A DNA stretch of 64,000 nt from Lachnospiraceae bacterium (GCA_002892395.1 NBBL01000008.1:26-64025), one strand, 5' to 3'; shown: positions 52,196-61,914, counted from the stretch's first letter. Notes: a model not told the origin generated them from the letters alone. A program made the numbers and translations.

Positions 52196-53398
52196 TCAGG
52201 TATTCTCTCTGCTGAGTAACGCCACTTCCCCCCGGTTCATCTGATGCAGGGAGAACAGAGAGGACAGGGGACCAAGCGCCGTGCCCAAAAGAACCGTCAG
52301 CAAAAAGAGAAGGAAAAAAACAGAACGCTTCGGCTCCAGAAACGGCATATTCAGGGAAGCGCCGAATGCAGGTCCAAACAGAACCGAACCGACAGCGCCC
52401 AGAACTGCCCCTGACAACGCCCCGATGAAATTGATCCAAATCACTTCGGCGAGATAGATGTGACGCAGCTTTCGTTTGGTGGCGCCCAAAATGCGGAGCG
52501 TCGCCAGCTCCCGCTTTCTCTCGTGAAAGCTGACGGAGTATACCAGCATGAGCACAAGGAAGCTGAGCCCCCAAAGCAGAAGGATCAGAACAACAAGATA
52601 ACGCATCAAATGCTCCAGATCAGAGGCGATTCCGGACATCATCTGCTTGGATTTCAGAACATAAATTCCTTCTCCCTGAAAGCATTCCTGAATCCGCTTG
52701 TAAACCTCGCCCACGTCCTCCCCCTGTCTGACCTTTACCATGACGGAAGAAATCAGCCGAGGATCCTCCGAAACGGGACTTCCAATCATCTTATGAAACT
52801 CAGAAGCCAACTCCCTGGTCTCTTTCATGCCCATAAAAACAGAGGTGTCAAATCCCATTCCGGTCTCGGCAAGCCGTCCCTTGATGCGAAAGGGCCGGCC
52901 AAAAAATTTCACTTCCGAGTGATACGCTCCCACAATGCGGCTCCCGACAATCACCTCGTCCTTCTCCAGCGGAAGCTTCACCTGTGTTTTCAACCATGGA
53001 ACCACTGAAAAATCCGTATCAAAGTCAATGCCGATCAGCTGCAGCGGGTAAGAGCAGCACCCCGCCGACAGCGTTGCCAGATAAATTTGGGGCGAAGCCT
53101 CCGACACGCCCGGAATTTCCCTGATTCGATCCGCAACGCTCTCATCGAAAAAGAAGCTGTTCGGCTCCCCCCTAAGAATCGCACCGGTAATTTTGCTGTC
53201 ATATCCCTCCGGCACCACAATCAAATCCGCTCCCATTCTGCGGGAAAGGGAGTGAATGCCGTTTCGCAGGCTTATGATCAAAAAGCTGCTGATAAAAAGC
53301 ACCAGGCACAAAGCAGCGGTCAATGCCGTCAATCCGAAGGCACGACCCGGTTTGTGCTTCACATTTCTTTGTGCAAGTCCCCATACACCCAAGCTCAA
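52196..53398 (-). CDS. ABC transporter permease, FtsX type (third of the iron cluster)
   Basis: A 400-residue MacB-style permease: N-terminal membrane helix, large external domain (about 55-260) and three C-terminal helices with VYSVSFHERKRELATLRILGATKRKLRH. The start is TTG at 53398 after AAGGCGG; no ATG fits. It is the last gene of the iron cluster. Only two ATPases serve three permeases, and this one might use the ATPase at 60678 (inference). Confidence 0.88.
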   Translation of the reverse strand: MSLGVWGLAQRNVKHKPGRAFGLTALTAALCLVLFISSFLIISLRNGIHSLSRRMGADLIVVPEGYDSKITGAILRGEPNSFFFDESVADRIREIPGVSEASPQIYLATLSAGCCSYPLQLIGIDFDTDFSVVPWLKTQVKLPLEKDEVIVGSRIVGAYHSEVKFFGRPFRIKGRLAETGMGFDTSVFMGMKETRELASEFHKMIGSPVSEDPRLISSVMVKVRQGEDVGEVYKRIQECFQGEGIYVLKSKQMMSGIASDLEHLMRYLVVLILLLWGLSFLVLMLVYSVSFHERKRELATLRILGATKRKLRHIYLAEVIWINFIGALSGAVLGAVGSVLFGPAFGASLNMPFLEPKRSVFFLLFLLTVLLGTALGPLSSLFSLHQMNRGEVALLSRENT

Positions 53399-53446
53399 AG
53401 TTATTTCCGCCTTTCCCCGTTATCCGTCCGCTCTGATTAACCGGTC

Positions 53447-53890
53447 CTACTTCCTCGCCTGCTCCAGCGCCTCGTTTGCTGCTTTGATGCAGGCCCGGTA
53501 GGAAATCGTGGCACCGCTAATCGCATCAACCCTATCCGGCGTCTGAGCCTCAATCAAAAGCTGCGGAAACTTTGCCGTTGCTTCAACGGATTGCTGCGCA
53601 ATTTTATAAAGCCCCGGATTGGTGATTTTCCCATCCGTCTTCCCGTAGTCTTCATCCTTTTCCTTGCCGTTCCGGTCGGTGTTTTTCATCTGAACCTCAG
53701 TAATCTTTCCCTCGGACACCGTAATGGTAAGGCTGATTGCTCCGCCGACTTCCTCCGGCTCTGCTTCCGCCGAATAGACTCCGTCCCGATAGCTTTGAGC
53801 CGTTGCTGTTTCCTTTTCCTTCTTTCCTCCGCAGGCAGTCATAAGCACCGCTGCGGTGAACAGAAACAGAATGAAGCTTTTTCTTTTCAT
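53447..53890 (-). CDS. FMN-binding domain lipoprotein
   Basis: A 147-residue exported lipoprotein: signal peptide ending LMTAC (Cys20), then an FMN-binding domain with the SGAT motif (125-128) that in relatives carries covalently attached FMN. Such proteins bring electrons outside the membrane. Here, beside FTR1/P19 and an FtrD-like protein, a role in ferric reduction or electron supply to iron uptake is inferred. Confidence 0.9.
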   Translation of the reverse strand: MKRKSFILFLFTAAVLMTACGGKKEKETATAQSYRDGVYSAEAEPEEVGGAISLTITVSEGKITEVQMKNTDRNGKEKDEDYGKTDGKITNPGLYKIAQQSVEATAKFPQLLIEAQTPDRVDAISGATISYRACIKAANEALEQARK

Positions 53891-53923
53891 ATTGTCCTCT
53901 TTTCTTGAATGGTCAGCCTGCTG

Positions 53924-54646
53924 TCAGGCAAATGCGCTCAGCTTATCCTCCGACAACACGCCGGTATCCGTCACCGGCCTCTGGCGCTGTTTCTTCTCTT
54001 CTCTGGCAATTCTCCCATGCTCAAGAACGATCATGCGCTCCGCCTCATCTCCCACTTCGGGGTCGTGGGTGACGACAATGATGGTGCTCCCTGCATGATG
54101 AAGCTTTTCAAAGATATCCATCACCATGTATTCATTCTTCTCATCCAGGTTTCCCGTCGGCTCATCCGCCAGCAGCAGGGCCGGGTGATTAATCAGCGCA
54201 CGGGCGATGCAGACCCGCTGCTGCTCGCCTCCGGAGAGCTGACTGGGGAGGTGCCTTGCCCGCTCGGAAAGTCCCACCGCTGCCAGCGCCTCCATGGCCT
54301 CCTCCTCATCCGGCATGGAATGGTAGTACTGAGACATCATGACATTTTCCAGTGCCGTCAGATAATTGATCAGATGAAACTGCTGAAATACCAGCCCGAT
54401 CTCATCCCTTCGGATCTCCGTGAGATCACGGGAGGACAGCCGGGAGACGTCGGTTCCGTTCAGAATCACCTCTCCCACAGACGGCTTGTCCATGCAGCCG
54501 ATGATGTTCATCATGGTCGTCTTTCCGCTGCCGGAGGGGCCCATGATGGCAAGCCATTCTCCCTTTTCCACCCGCATATTGATGTTGTCCAGCGCCTTCA
54601 GTTCTCCATAGATCTTGGAAACATTCTTTAATGTCAAAATATCCAT
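53924..54646 (-). CDS. ABC transporter ATP-binding protein, MacB/LolD type (iron cluster)
   Basis: A 240-residue ATPase with Walker A GPSGSGKT, Q-loop FQQFHLINYL, signature LSGGEQQRVCIARAL and Walker [16 protein letters not shown] at 54646 is used; the reading frame opens 16 codons earlier. It follows two FtsX permeases, matching the permease-permease-ATPase order that I recall downstream of P19 in Campylobacter jejuni (Cj1661-Cj1663). Confidence 0.92.
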   Translation of the reverse strand: MDILTLKNVSKIYGELKALDNINMRVEKGEWLAIMGPSGSGKTTMMNIIGCMDKPSVGEVILNGTDVSRLSSRDLTEIRRDEIGLVFQQFHLINYLTALENVMMSQYYHSMPDEEEAMEALAAVGLSERARHLPSQLSGGEQQRVCIARALINHPALLLADEPTGNLDEKNEYMVMDIFEKLHHAGSTIIVVTHDPEVGDEAERMIVLEHGRIAREEKKQRQRPVTDTGVLSEDKLSAFA

Positions 54647-54662
54647 CGCATATCCCCTCTCC

Positions 54663-55832
54663 TTACTCTCCGCGAAGCACCAGCGCCGGGTCAATATCCA
54701 CGGTTTTGCTGACCGGAATCAGGCAGGCCACAACCGTGATCACCACGGAAGCCAGCACTGTAATCGGCAGCAGCGGCCAGAGAAAGCTCACCTCTCTCGC
54801 AAATACACTAAGACTCACCCGAAGTGCGAACAGATACCCAAACCCGGCGCCCAGAAGACCGCCTATGACTCCGAGCATGACACCCTCGCCCAAAAAGTCT
54901 GCGACCACACCGGAATTGGAGGCGCCCAGTGCCTTTTTCAGTCCGATTTCCCTTCGGCGCTCCGTAACAACCGCCATCATGGTAGTGGACACACAGATCA
55001 TCATAATGCAAAGCACAATCACCGTGACAATCCAGACCAGCGACTGGAGCTTTCCCAGGACAACATCCTGGGAGGCGGTGACACGCCTTACGGTCTGCGG
55101 GATCAAGGAGGAATCCGATTCGGAGATTTTCAGAACCAGCTGATCCAGCTCTTCCTGATCCGCCTCAATGCTGTATTCCACCACGTCCAAATCCCGATCT
55201 CCGATGATGGAGCGAAGATCCTCCAGACTCATAAAAATCAAAGATTCTTCCTTCCCTCCGGTGGTGACGGTTCCGGAGACGACAAAATCGGTGGCCGTCT
55301 CTTCTCCGTTTCCCTTTGAGGTGTTGATCGTGAACCGATCTCCTACGGAAAGGTTGATTGCCTTGGCAATTTCCCGCCCCAGCAGCACCTGTCTGGATTG
55401 CTCCGGCCAATCTCCGTGAATCAGCCAGTAGGGACTGTTTTTTCTCGCCCCTTGAAGATCCGTTCCCGCAATGATGTAGGGCTGCTCATTAATTTTTGCA
55501 TTCTGGTAAATGTACGGCGCCACGCCGATCAGCTTGTCATCCGGCACCATGGCCGTGATGCTTTGAACCTGCTGATCTGTGATCCCTTTCTCGGAATCTT
55601 CCGGCATAACCAGCATATTGGCGCCGTAGGAGCGAAACTCCTTTCCCATTTGCCGCGGAATGTCATAATAGATCGTGACAAGTCCCGAAAGCACGGTGGC
55701 CCCCATCGCAATGGCCAAAAGCGCAGTAATCATCCGGGATTTTCTCCTGGCCAGAGAAGCCCCCACCATCTTCCAGTACATGGATTGACGGGTCAAATGC
55801 CTCCGTCTTTCCCCTGATTGCTTATTTTCCAT
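54663..55832 (-). CDS. ABC transporter permease, FtsX type (second of the iron cluster)
   Basis: A 389-residue permease with the usual one-plus-three membrane helices and an external domain; signature region MMAVVTERRREIGLKKALGASNSGVV and the terminal DIDPALVLRGE. CGACGGAGG precedes the ATG. Overlaps the gene upstream by 11 bases, so the two permeases are probably made as a heterodimer. Confidence 0.92.
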   Translation of the reverse strand: MENKQSGERRRHLTRQSMYWKMVGASLARRKSRMITALLAIAMGATVLSGLVTIYYDIPRQMGKEFRSYGANMLVMPEDSEKGITDQQVQSITAMVPDDKLIGVAPYIYQNAKINEQPYIIAGTDLQGARKNSPYWLIHGDWPEQSRQVLLGREIAKAINLSVGDRFTINTSKGNGEETATDFVVSGTVTTGGKEESLIFMSLEDLRSIIGDRDLDVVEYSIEADQEELDQLVLKISESDSSLIPQTVRRVTASQDVVLGKLQSLVWIVTVIVLCIMMICVSTTMMAVVTERRREIGLKKALGASNSGVVADFLGEGVMLGVIGGLLGAGFGYLFALRVSLSVFAREVSFLWPLLPITVLASVVITVVACLIPVSKTVDIDPALVLRGE

Positions 55833-57105
55833 GGAGCACCTCCGTCGGATTCAAATGAAGAAGATAACGGATCGCCGGGATGCTTCCGATCAATGTGACC
55901 AGCAAAATAAGTATCATGACGATCGGTATCACCATGGCTGTGGGCGGAATGGCCGAGCCGAACACGCTGTATCCGATGACCTGTGTGAGTAAAAGACCCG
56001 CAAAGTATCCGATGATGCCGCCAAAGGCGCCGGTCAAAAGAATTTCTGTCAGCATCGTGAGAATGATTGCCGTATTTCCCGCGCCGATGGCCTTCTGCAG
56101 CCCGATCTCCGTCCGCCGCTCCATCACGCCTGCCGTGACCAGATTGGAAATGCCGAGAGCCGATCCGATCAGACTCAGTACCGTAATCAAAATCATCAGC
56201 AGTGTGGTTTTATTCAAAATATCGCCCTCCGATTCTGCGACCTGACGAATCGGCTTTGCCACGGAATCCGTCATGACCTCCTGAATCTGATAGCAAATTG
56301 CGCTGACATAGGCGGTGCAGTACCACACCTCCCATTCCTTGATGGTCAGGCTGAGCGGATTCTGAGCCGCCTTTCGCGCCAGGTCATTGTCCGGTGTGGT
56401 CAGTGCGCTCACTTCCACTCGATTGATCACACCCGTTTTCCCGGCAAAACGCTGTGCAACGGCGAGAGGCACATAGAGGCACTGATCCTCATCGCTCCCT
56501 GATTCAAAAATCCCCTTCACCGTCATGTTCCGGGTCATCTGCTCTCCCCGCAGTTCAATCGTATCTCCCACGGCGCAGTGATTCCGGAGGGCAAAGATCG
56601 AACCCACCATCACCTGATCCTCATCGTCATCATTCAGCCACTCTCCCTGAATCTCCCACCAGTTTTTCAGGTTTTTCATTCCGGTGTCCAGCGATTCTCC
56701 CGTGGCAATATCCATGTGGTGGTGAAACCACGTCCCGTACAGCTTCGTGCTTCTTTCCTCGTCTCCGACCCGAACCCAGGTGCTGAAGTACGGTGTAAAA
56801 TCCACAATGTTGAACGCCCAGAAGATCGTCTTGATATTGGGAAGTTCGCTCTCCAGCAGATAGCTCTGCGCCCGGTCCTCCTGATCCCCAAGGCCGTAGA
56901 TGTCGTTGAGAAGCGATGCCTCCTTCGGAACCACATTGATATTGGCGCCGTAGGTTTTCAGCTCCTGATTCACCTTATCTCCCACCCCAAGCATGGTGTT
57001 CAACATGGAGGTGGACAGGCAGACCCCCAGCGCAATGGTGAATGCAATCATCAACATCTTGCTTTTCTGTCTGAAGATTGCCCCCCATATGATTCGTAAA
57101 AACAT
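55822..57105 (-). CDS. ABC transporter permease, FtsX type (first of the iron cluster)
   Basis: A 427-residue FtsX-type permease: N-terminal helix (KSKMLMIAFTIALGVCLSTSMLN), an external domain of about 230 residues, and three helices after residue 290 with LVTAGVMERRTEIGLQKAIGAGN. AAGGGGGAATCCT precedes the ATG. It follows the FtrD-like gene by 26 bases and overlaps the second permease. Confidence 0.92.
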   Translation of the reverse strand: MFLRIIWGAIFRQKSKMLMIAFTIALGVCLSTSMLNTMLGVGDKVNQELKTYGANINVVPKEASLLNDIYGLGDQEDRAQSYLLESELPNIKTIFWAFNIVDFTPYFSTWVRVGDEERSTKLYGTWFHHHMDIATGESLDTGMKNLKNWWEIQGEWLNDDDEDQVMVGSIFALRNHCAVGDTIELRGEQMTRNMTVKGIFESGSDEDQCLYVPLAVAQRFAGKTGVINRVEVSALTTPDNDLARKAAQNPLSLTIKEWEVWYCTAYVSAICYQIQEVMTDSVAKPIRQVAESEGDILNKTTLLMILITVLSLIGSALGISNLVTAGVMERRTEIGLQKAIGAGNTAIILTMLTEILLTGAFGGIIGYFAGLLLTQVIGYSVFGSAIPPTAMVIPIVMILILLVTLIGSIPAIRYLLHLNPTEVLHGK

Positions 57106-57131
57106 AGGATTCCCCCTTGTAAAGCGGCCAA

Positions 57132-58367
57132 TTACTGAAATACATAGGAAAGCGCGTCAAGATCCGCCGGATCAATCTTAATTTTCTGGTCATGAACCAG
57201 ATAGTGGAACGGAATCGGATTGCAGCCGCCTGCAAAGCCTATCGTCCCTTTGTTCATTACCACATCGCAAAGCTTGCAGACCACCTGATTCTTTCGCTCG
57301 AAGTATCCTGAGGGTCCGCAGATCTCGCAGGCGTCCAGGCCGATTCCATAGGAGCCCTGTGCCTTCTTAATCGCGATAAAGCGCATGTTTGTTCCGTCTG
57401 CAGCCGTATAGAGATAGCGGTGCAGATGCTCATCCTCCAGGTCCGAAAGAGGAATCACAATCATGCCGTTCTCCATGGTATAATTCTCCGGCGCGGAAAG
57501 CGGGATCTCGCGTCCTGCATAGGTTTTCACGGCAGTGACGGAAAGCATATCCATCACAAGGAGAAGCAGAAAGAACTGCGCCCAGCGTCTCTTCTTCCGC
57601 ATCAGATACTTTCCTTTCCTTAGCTCCGCCCGATTTCGAAAGGTTCCTGTAAGGGAAACATTTTTCCTCCAGAGGAGCAAAGGAACTGCCACCAACACCA
57701 GAAGCTGCAAAAAATCAAACAGATTCGCGTGGTTGATAATCCACGCAATCAAAGAAAAAATCCAGGGTCTTCTCGGAATGAGACGCAGCGAGTACAAGCG
57801 CTGAAATACAACCGCAAACTGAACAACGGCTCGCAGAAAAAGAGCCGAAGCCATGGCAGCCATCATCTCCTTCGTCCTCTGTTCCTTTGCACAGCGAAAG
57901 ACTGCAAACGCAGAAAGAAGCATCAGAAAAACGGCAAGCGTATATCCGATGATTCGAAAGAGAACTGCTGTGCTGACTGCACTCTCCCCGTAATAGACAA
58001 AGCCGTTCAGCTGGGAAAACAGCGCCGGAACATAGCAGGCAAACGATCCGACACAATATACCATGAGCGCCGCGCCGAGGAGAGCCTCATACAGCCCCTC
58101 CCGCTTTCTCATCAAAGGCTTGCGCAGACAAATCAGAAACAGCATTGCAATCAGCGAGAAAACAACCGGGAGCATGCTCCAGAAGCCAAAGGATGTCCGG
58201 TTGATAAAATTCGGGATTCCCCGGAGCACCGCCGAAAGGATCGCAGCCACAAGCCCAAGTGTCAGGGAAAGCGCAATCACGGCTCGCCTTTTTATGATAT
58301 CCCGGCAACGATAAGCAGCAAACAAGATTCCCAAAATGACAGCACAGGAAATGCCGCTCTCCATCAT
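57132..58367 (-). CDS. DUF2318 (FtrD-like) membrane iron-sulfur protein
   Basis: About 412 residues: seven or eight membrane helices in the first ~255 residues, then a further helix and an external domain with CEICGPSGYF, VVCKLCDVVMN and GGCNPIPFHY. These are the Cys pairs of the DUF2318/FtrD-like family, proposed to shuttle electrons to FTR1/P19-type iron uptake. The reading frame opens about 32 codons upstream; two adjacent ATGs at 58367 and 58364 are the first plausible starts, but no good ribosome site is visible, so the start is unsure. Confidence 0.85.
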   Translation of the reverse strand: MMESGISCAVILGILFAAYRCRDIIKRRAVIALSLTLGLVAAILSAVLRGIPNFINRTSFGFWSMLPVVFSLIAMLFLICLRKPLMRKREGLYEALLGAALMVYCVGSFACYVPALFSQLNGFVYYGESAVSTAVLFRIIGYTLAVFLMLLSAFAVFRCAKEQRTKEMMAAMASALFLRAVVQFAVVFQRLYSLRLIPRRPWIFSLIAWIINHANLFDFLQLLVLVAVPLLLWRKNVSLTGTFRNRAELRKGKYLMRKKRRWAQFFLLLLVMDMLSVTAVKTYAGREIPLSAPENYTMENGMIVIPLSDLEDEHLHRYLYTAADGTNMRFIAIKKAQGSYGIGLDACEICGPSGYFERKNQVVCKLCDVVMNKGTIGFAGGCNPIPFHYLVHDQKIKIDPADLDALSYVFQ

Positions 58368-58489
58368 TTTTACAAATATCTTTAAAATAGTCCCACCCCC
58401 ACAACACCAGGCATCACAGGGGCGAAGAAACCGGAGTAGGCCCGATCTCTTCGCCCTCTGCATTTACGGATCCAATTTGATTGCAGAAA

Positions 58490-59176
58490 TTACCACTGCG
58501 GGCCGGCCCACTCGAAATCGTCCCACTCTGCCACCAGCGGCTCGGTCCAGAATCTTCCGGTTACGCCGGTTTCCTTGTCCACGTGGAGCAGATAATCATT
58601 ACCCGGTGCAGCAACTTCAAACTTGACATTGTAGACGCCAAGTCCGTCCTCAAACTTAAAGTTTGCACCGTAGTGCGGACCATCGGAAGCATTCATCGGC
58701 ATGAACGCTACCTCCTGAACCTTGTCCGAGCCATGCTTCTGGACATACGCCTTCACCTTCAGCCACGGAACAAAGTCGCCTACACCGTAGCCCAGTGTGG
58801 TTCCCTTGGGTCCGGCGGTAATATCCGCCTCGATATGGCAGTCTGCCTCTTCCTTGGAAAGGCTGTTCCCCGCCGGCTCCATGTCAACCGGCTGGAAATA
58901 AACACCGGATACAATCAGCGGACCTACTTCCTGGTCGTCCCCGATGGGGAACTCCTCAAACCCTGCTGCTTCACCCGGAGCAGCGGCTGCTTCCGCCTCT
59001 GTTTCCTTCTCTTCCTCTGCCGAACTCTCTGCCGTGGTGGCTTCCATCTCCTTCGTTGCCTCCGTTTCCGTCACAGACGGAGCTGCGGTGGTTGTCGGAG
59101 CAGAGGCCCCGCCTCCGCACGCCGTGAGCGCCAGCGCACCCGCCATCAGCGATATCACAAGACTCTTCTTTACCAT
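58490..59176 (-). CDS. P19/Tp34-type iron-binding lipoprotein
   Basis: A 228-residue surface lipoprotein: signal peptide ending LTAC (Cys20), an Ala/Glu/Thr-rich linker (24-68) and a P19/Tp34 domain (Iron_transport family) from about 72. The likely copper/iron ligands lie in QPVDMEPAG, DCHIEADI and FMPMNASDGPHY. P19 binds ferric iron with copper and hands it to FTR1; in Campylobacter it is needed in low iron. It is downstream of the FTR1 gene. Confidence 0.93.
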   Translation of the reverse strand: MVKKSLVISLMAGALALTACGGGASAPTTTAAPSVTETEATKEMEATTAESSAEEEKETEAEAAAAPGEAAGFEEFPIGDDQEVGPLIVSGVYFQPVDMEPAGNSLSKEEADCHIEADITAGPKGTTLGYGVGDFVPWLKVKAYVQKHGSDKVQEVAFMPMNASDGPHYGANFKFEDGLGVYNVKFEVAAPGNDYLLHVDKETGVTGRFWTEPLVAEWDDFEWAGPQW

Positions 59177-59193
59177 AATACTGTACCTCCCTT

Positions 59194-60561
59194 TTACATT
59201 TGTTGTTTTTGCTCGGGCTGTTTCTTCTCCAGCTCGGCACGTTTCTTTTTGTTATTTTGCATCTGATATCGATACGTGATGACCGTAATCACCAACAAAA
59301 CAACCTGGGGTATCAAGGTCTCAAAGCGATCATAGATTCCGAGAGAATCAAAGGTAAACTCGTTCATAGCCGAAATCTGCGTTCTTCCGATCACACCTGC
59401 TTCCTGAAGCTCATATACGCCCTTTCCGACGAAGGAGATGCAAAGAACAAACATCAGCCAACTGGTAAAGGTGAAGAACGGCTTCAACGGAAGTCGAATG
59501 CTGAGCCTGGTAATTCCGATATAGACAAACACAAGAATCAGAGCGGCAATCAAAAGCCCAAGCCACATCATGTGCGGATTGTTTGAAATGTTGGAGCGCA
59601 TTCCCTGGAAGAAGAGGATCAGCTCTGCGCCCTCTCTGGAAACTGCAAGGAAGGCTGAGAAAGCCAACGCATACATGCTGCCCCTGCTGACGGAATGTTC
59701 CACCTGATCCTTGATGTATTTGCTCCAGAGCTCCGTCTCCGACTTTGACAACATCCAGTTGCTGACATAGAACAGCACAATGACAGCCAAGAACATGGTG
59801 AGTCCTTCAAATATTTCCTGTCCGATTCCGGACTCTGCATCGCCGATATTCGCAGCGACGAAATTGAACGCCAGCGCCAGAACGCCGCTGAACAAAACGC
59901 CCAGCAGTGCGCCTGCATAGACGCCGCCCAAGTACTTTTTATTGTCTGTCTTGACCAGATAGGCAATGATCGCGGCGATCACAAGAATCGCCTCCAATCC
60001 TTCCCGCAGTGTAAGTCCCAGAACTGCAATCAAGGTCTGCCATCCTGCAGCTTCTGCATTTCCCTGGGGTTCTGTACTGTGCGCAGGCTTAGCTCCGGCA
60101 TCCGGGCTCTTGGCTTCTTCTCCCGATCCGCCCTCCGTTTTTTCTCCGCCGTCCAGGAAGACAGCGTCCTCCACTAGCATACTCTTCAAAACATCCGTCT
60201 TTTCCGAAAGCTCTTCGACAGTCCCCTGGTCGCGAATCACCTTTTTGACCAGGTAAAACTGATGCTCCACATCGCCTCCCCGCTTGCCGGAAATGGCTGC
60301 CATGACCGTCTTTTCAAATCCCAGCTTTTCGTAAAATTTAAAGTATGCGACATTTACCTCTGCCGTCGCCTTTTTCCCTGCATCATCTCCCCCTGCACGG
60401 TACAGTTCCACCGCGCCGTCCAGGGTCTCTCCCATGACAGCTGCCACCTCCTGCCAGTCGGCATATGTGTTCTGTGCAAAAGCCGGCACGCTGCCTGAAA
60501 TCAGAAAGACCGCCGCAAGGATCGCGAAAAACACCTGTTTCAGCTTTCTGTATCCCTTCAT
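59194..60561 (-). CDS. FTR1-family ferric iron permease
   Basis: About 455 residues: an N-terminal signal segment (ending near AFA), a soluble external domain (about 30-160), then seven membrane helices with both REGxE motifs, REGLE (186-190) and REGAE (309-313), that move iron. ATG at 60561 has GGAGG 5 bases before it; the reading frame opens four codons upstream. It is the transport core of the iron cluster. Confidence 0.94.
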   Translation of the reverse strand: MKGYRKLKQVFFAILAAVFLISGSVPAFAQNTYADWQEVAAVMGETLDGAVELYRAGGDDAGKKATAEVNVAYFKFYEKLGFEKTVMAAISGKRGGDVEHQFYLVKKVIRDQGTVEELSEKTDVLKSMLVEDAVFLDGGEKTEGGSGEEAKSPDAGAKPAHSTEPQGNAEAAGWQTLIAVLGLTLREGLEAILVIAAIIAYLVKTDNKKYLGGVYAGALLGVLFSGVLALAFNFVAANIGDAESGIGQEIFEGLTMFLAVIVLFYVSNWMLSKSETELWSKYIKDQVEHSVSRGSMYALAFSAFLAVSREGAELILFFQGMRSNISNNPHMMWLGLLIAALILVFVYIGITRLSIRLPLKPFFTFTSWLMFVLCISFVGKGVYELQEAGVIGRTQISAMNEFTFDSLGIYDRFETLIPQVVLLVITVITYRYQMQNNKKKRAELEKKQPEQKQQM

Positions 60562-60677
60562 CCTATCCTCCACTTTCCCTCAAAATCTAGTCTATCTAAA
60601 AATCCTGCGAGAATGAATCCCGCCCCGCTTCTTCTCTTTTTCGTTTCCCGGCAGTTTCAATGGCGGGAAGCTTCGTT

Positions 60678-61358
60678 TTACTGTAACTTTCCGTCGCTCA
60701 CGGTCATAACACGAGCCCCCTGGGAAAGAAGCTCTGTTTCATGGGTCACAATCAGAAGTGCCGTCCCCTTCTCATTGATTCTTCGAAGAAGTGCCATAAT
60801 CTCCTTTGTTGTCTCTCTGTCCAGATCGGCAGTCGGCTCATCCGCAATCAGTATTTCAGGCGCATTCATCAGCGCTCTGGCAAGGAGAACCCGCTTCAGC
60901 TCGCCTCCTGAAAGTGATCCGGGAAACGCATCCCTCAGCTTCAGAATTCCGACCAAATCCAACAGTCCGGCTGCACGCTGTTCCAAAACCCGATCCGAGT
61001 CAGGCCGTTTCCCTTCTCCCAAGTAGGCAGGCGCCATGACATTTTCAATGGCGGTCAGGTTTGGAAGCGCTCCCAGCTGCTGCGGCACATAGCCGATGCT
61101 GTGATTTCGATACCCGCTCTGCTCTGTATCCTTCATCTCTGCGATATCGTTTCCGCAGAACCTGACGCATCCTGCACTGGGCTTCAGGAACCCTGCCAAA
61201 AGATTCAAAAATGTGGTTTTTCCGCTTCCGGAGCGACCGGTCAAAAAAATGAATTCTCCCTTTTGGATGGAAAAATCAATTCCATCCACGGCCAAAACCT
61301 GCCGATCACCGCGCCGAAATGTCTTTCGCAGCGCTTGGGTTTCCAGTAAACCTGTCAT
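60678..61358 (-). CDS. ABC transporter ATP-binding protein, LolD type (second ATPase of iron cluster)
   Basis: A 226-residue ATPase: Walker A GRSGSGKT, Q-loop VPQQLGALPNL, signature LSGGELKRVLLARAL and Walker B ILIADEPTADLDR. It overlaps the DUF4418 gene by 4 bases (ATGA) and precedes the FTR1 gene by about 117 bases. No permease is adjacent; the one at 52196-53398 at the far end of the cluster is a plausible partner. Confidence 0.9.
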   Translation of the reverse strand: MTGLLETQALRKTFRRGDRQVLAVDGIDFSIQKGEFIFLTGRSGSGKTTFLNLLAGFLKPSAGCVRFCGNDIAEMKDTEQSGYRNHSIGYVPQQLGALPNLTAIENVMAPAYLGEGKRPDSDRVLEQRAAGLLDLVGILKLRDAFPGSLSGGELKRVLLARALMNAPEILIADEPTADLDRETTKEIMALLRRINEKGTALLIVTHETELLSQGARVMTVSDGKLQ

Positions 61359-61762
61359 CGCTCCGCCAAGTCTTTTCGAAAGTAAAACAGATAAAACAGG
61401 CTGACCAGTACATAAATCCCGCTAAACAGATAAACCATAGGTCTGGTGTAAAGATTGCAGGCCATGTCAGGCATCTTGCAGCCGCCGATCAGCTTCCACG
61501 CAATCAGGTACGCATAGCAGCCCACCGGAACATTGGCTGCGGCGATTCCGTATGTAAACGCCTTGTTCTTGACAAACAGAATCAAAAGCCCCATCAGGAT
61601 CATTACAACAGCAATTCCCTTCTCCGCCTGATCCATCCAATGGCATTTCATGAATCCGCCGTCCGGCTTCATACCGCACACCGGCGCAAGAACACCCGGC
61701 GCCAGAAACAGGAGAACCCCCAGTACCGCAAACGCAACTCCAAACAATGCCTTTCGATTCAT
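61355..61762 (-). CDS. DUF4418 membrane protein
   Basis: A 135-residue protein with four membrane segments and conserved external Cys residues (APVCGMKPDGGFMKCHWMDQAEKG; GGCKMPDMACNLYTRP), recognised as DUF4418. Function unknown; it is often found with an ABC ATPase. ATG at 61762 is chosen with GGAGAG in front; five further codons are open upstream. First gene of the iron cluster. Confidence 0.8.
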   Translation of the reverse strand: MNRKALFGVAFAVLGVLLFLAPGVLAPVCGMKPDGGFMKCHWMDQAEKGIAVVMILMGLLILFVKNKAFTYGIAAANVPVGCYAYLIAWKLIGGCKMPDMACNLYTRPMVYLFSGIYVLVSLFYLFYFRKDLAER

Positions 61763-61805
61763 ACTTTTTCTCTCCATTCCCCATTATGGTCCGCTTTCGG
61801 CGTAC

Positions 61806-61829
61806 AAAACCGACGATTGCCTCGGTCGG
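61806..61829 (-). promoter_or_regulatory. Possible attenuator hairpin in the iron-cluster leader
   Basis: On the minus strand CCGAC/GTCGG with a 10-base loop and then TTTTG, about 45 bases before the DUF4418 start. Weak as a terminator. Confidence 0.3.
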
Positions 61830-61873
61830 CTTTGATTCCCCCGGAATTGGTATCTATATCTAACAGCACGATC

Positions 61874-61901
61874 AGTATAGCATATCCCAAAAGTATGTCA
61901 A
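61874..61901 (-). promoter_or_regulatory. Promoter of the iron cluster
   Basis: Minus-strand TTGACA (61901-61896), 16-base spacer, TATACT (61879-61874). A half-site GTTAG overlaps the -35 (GGTTAGTCTTGACA) and GTTAG occurs again after the -10, recalling the TTAG boxes at 48.3-48.45 kb, but no full inverted repeat is present. Confidence 0.75.
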
Positions 61902-61914
61902 GACTAACCACCTT

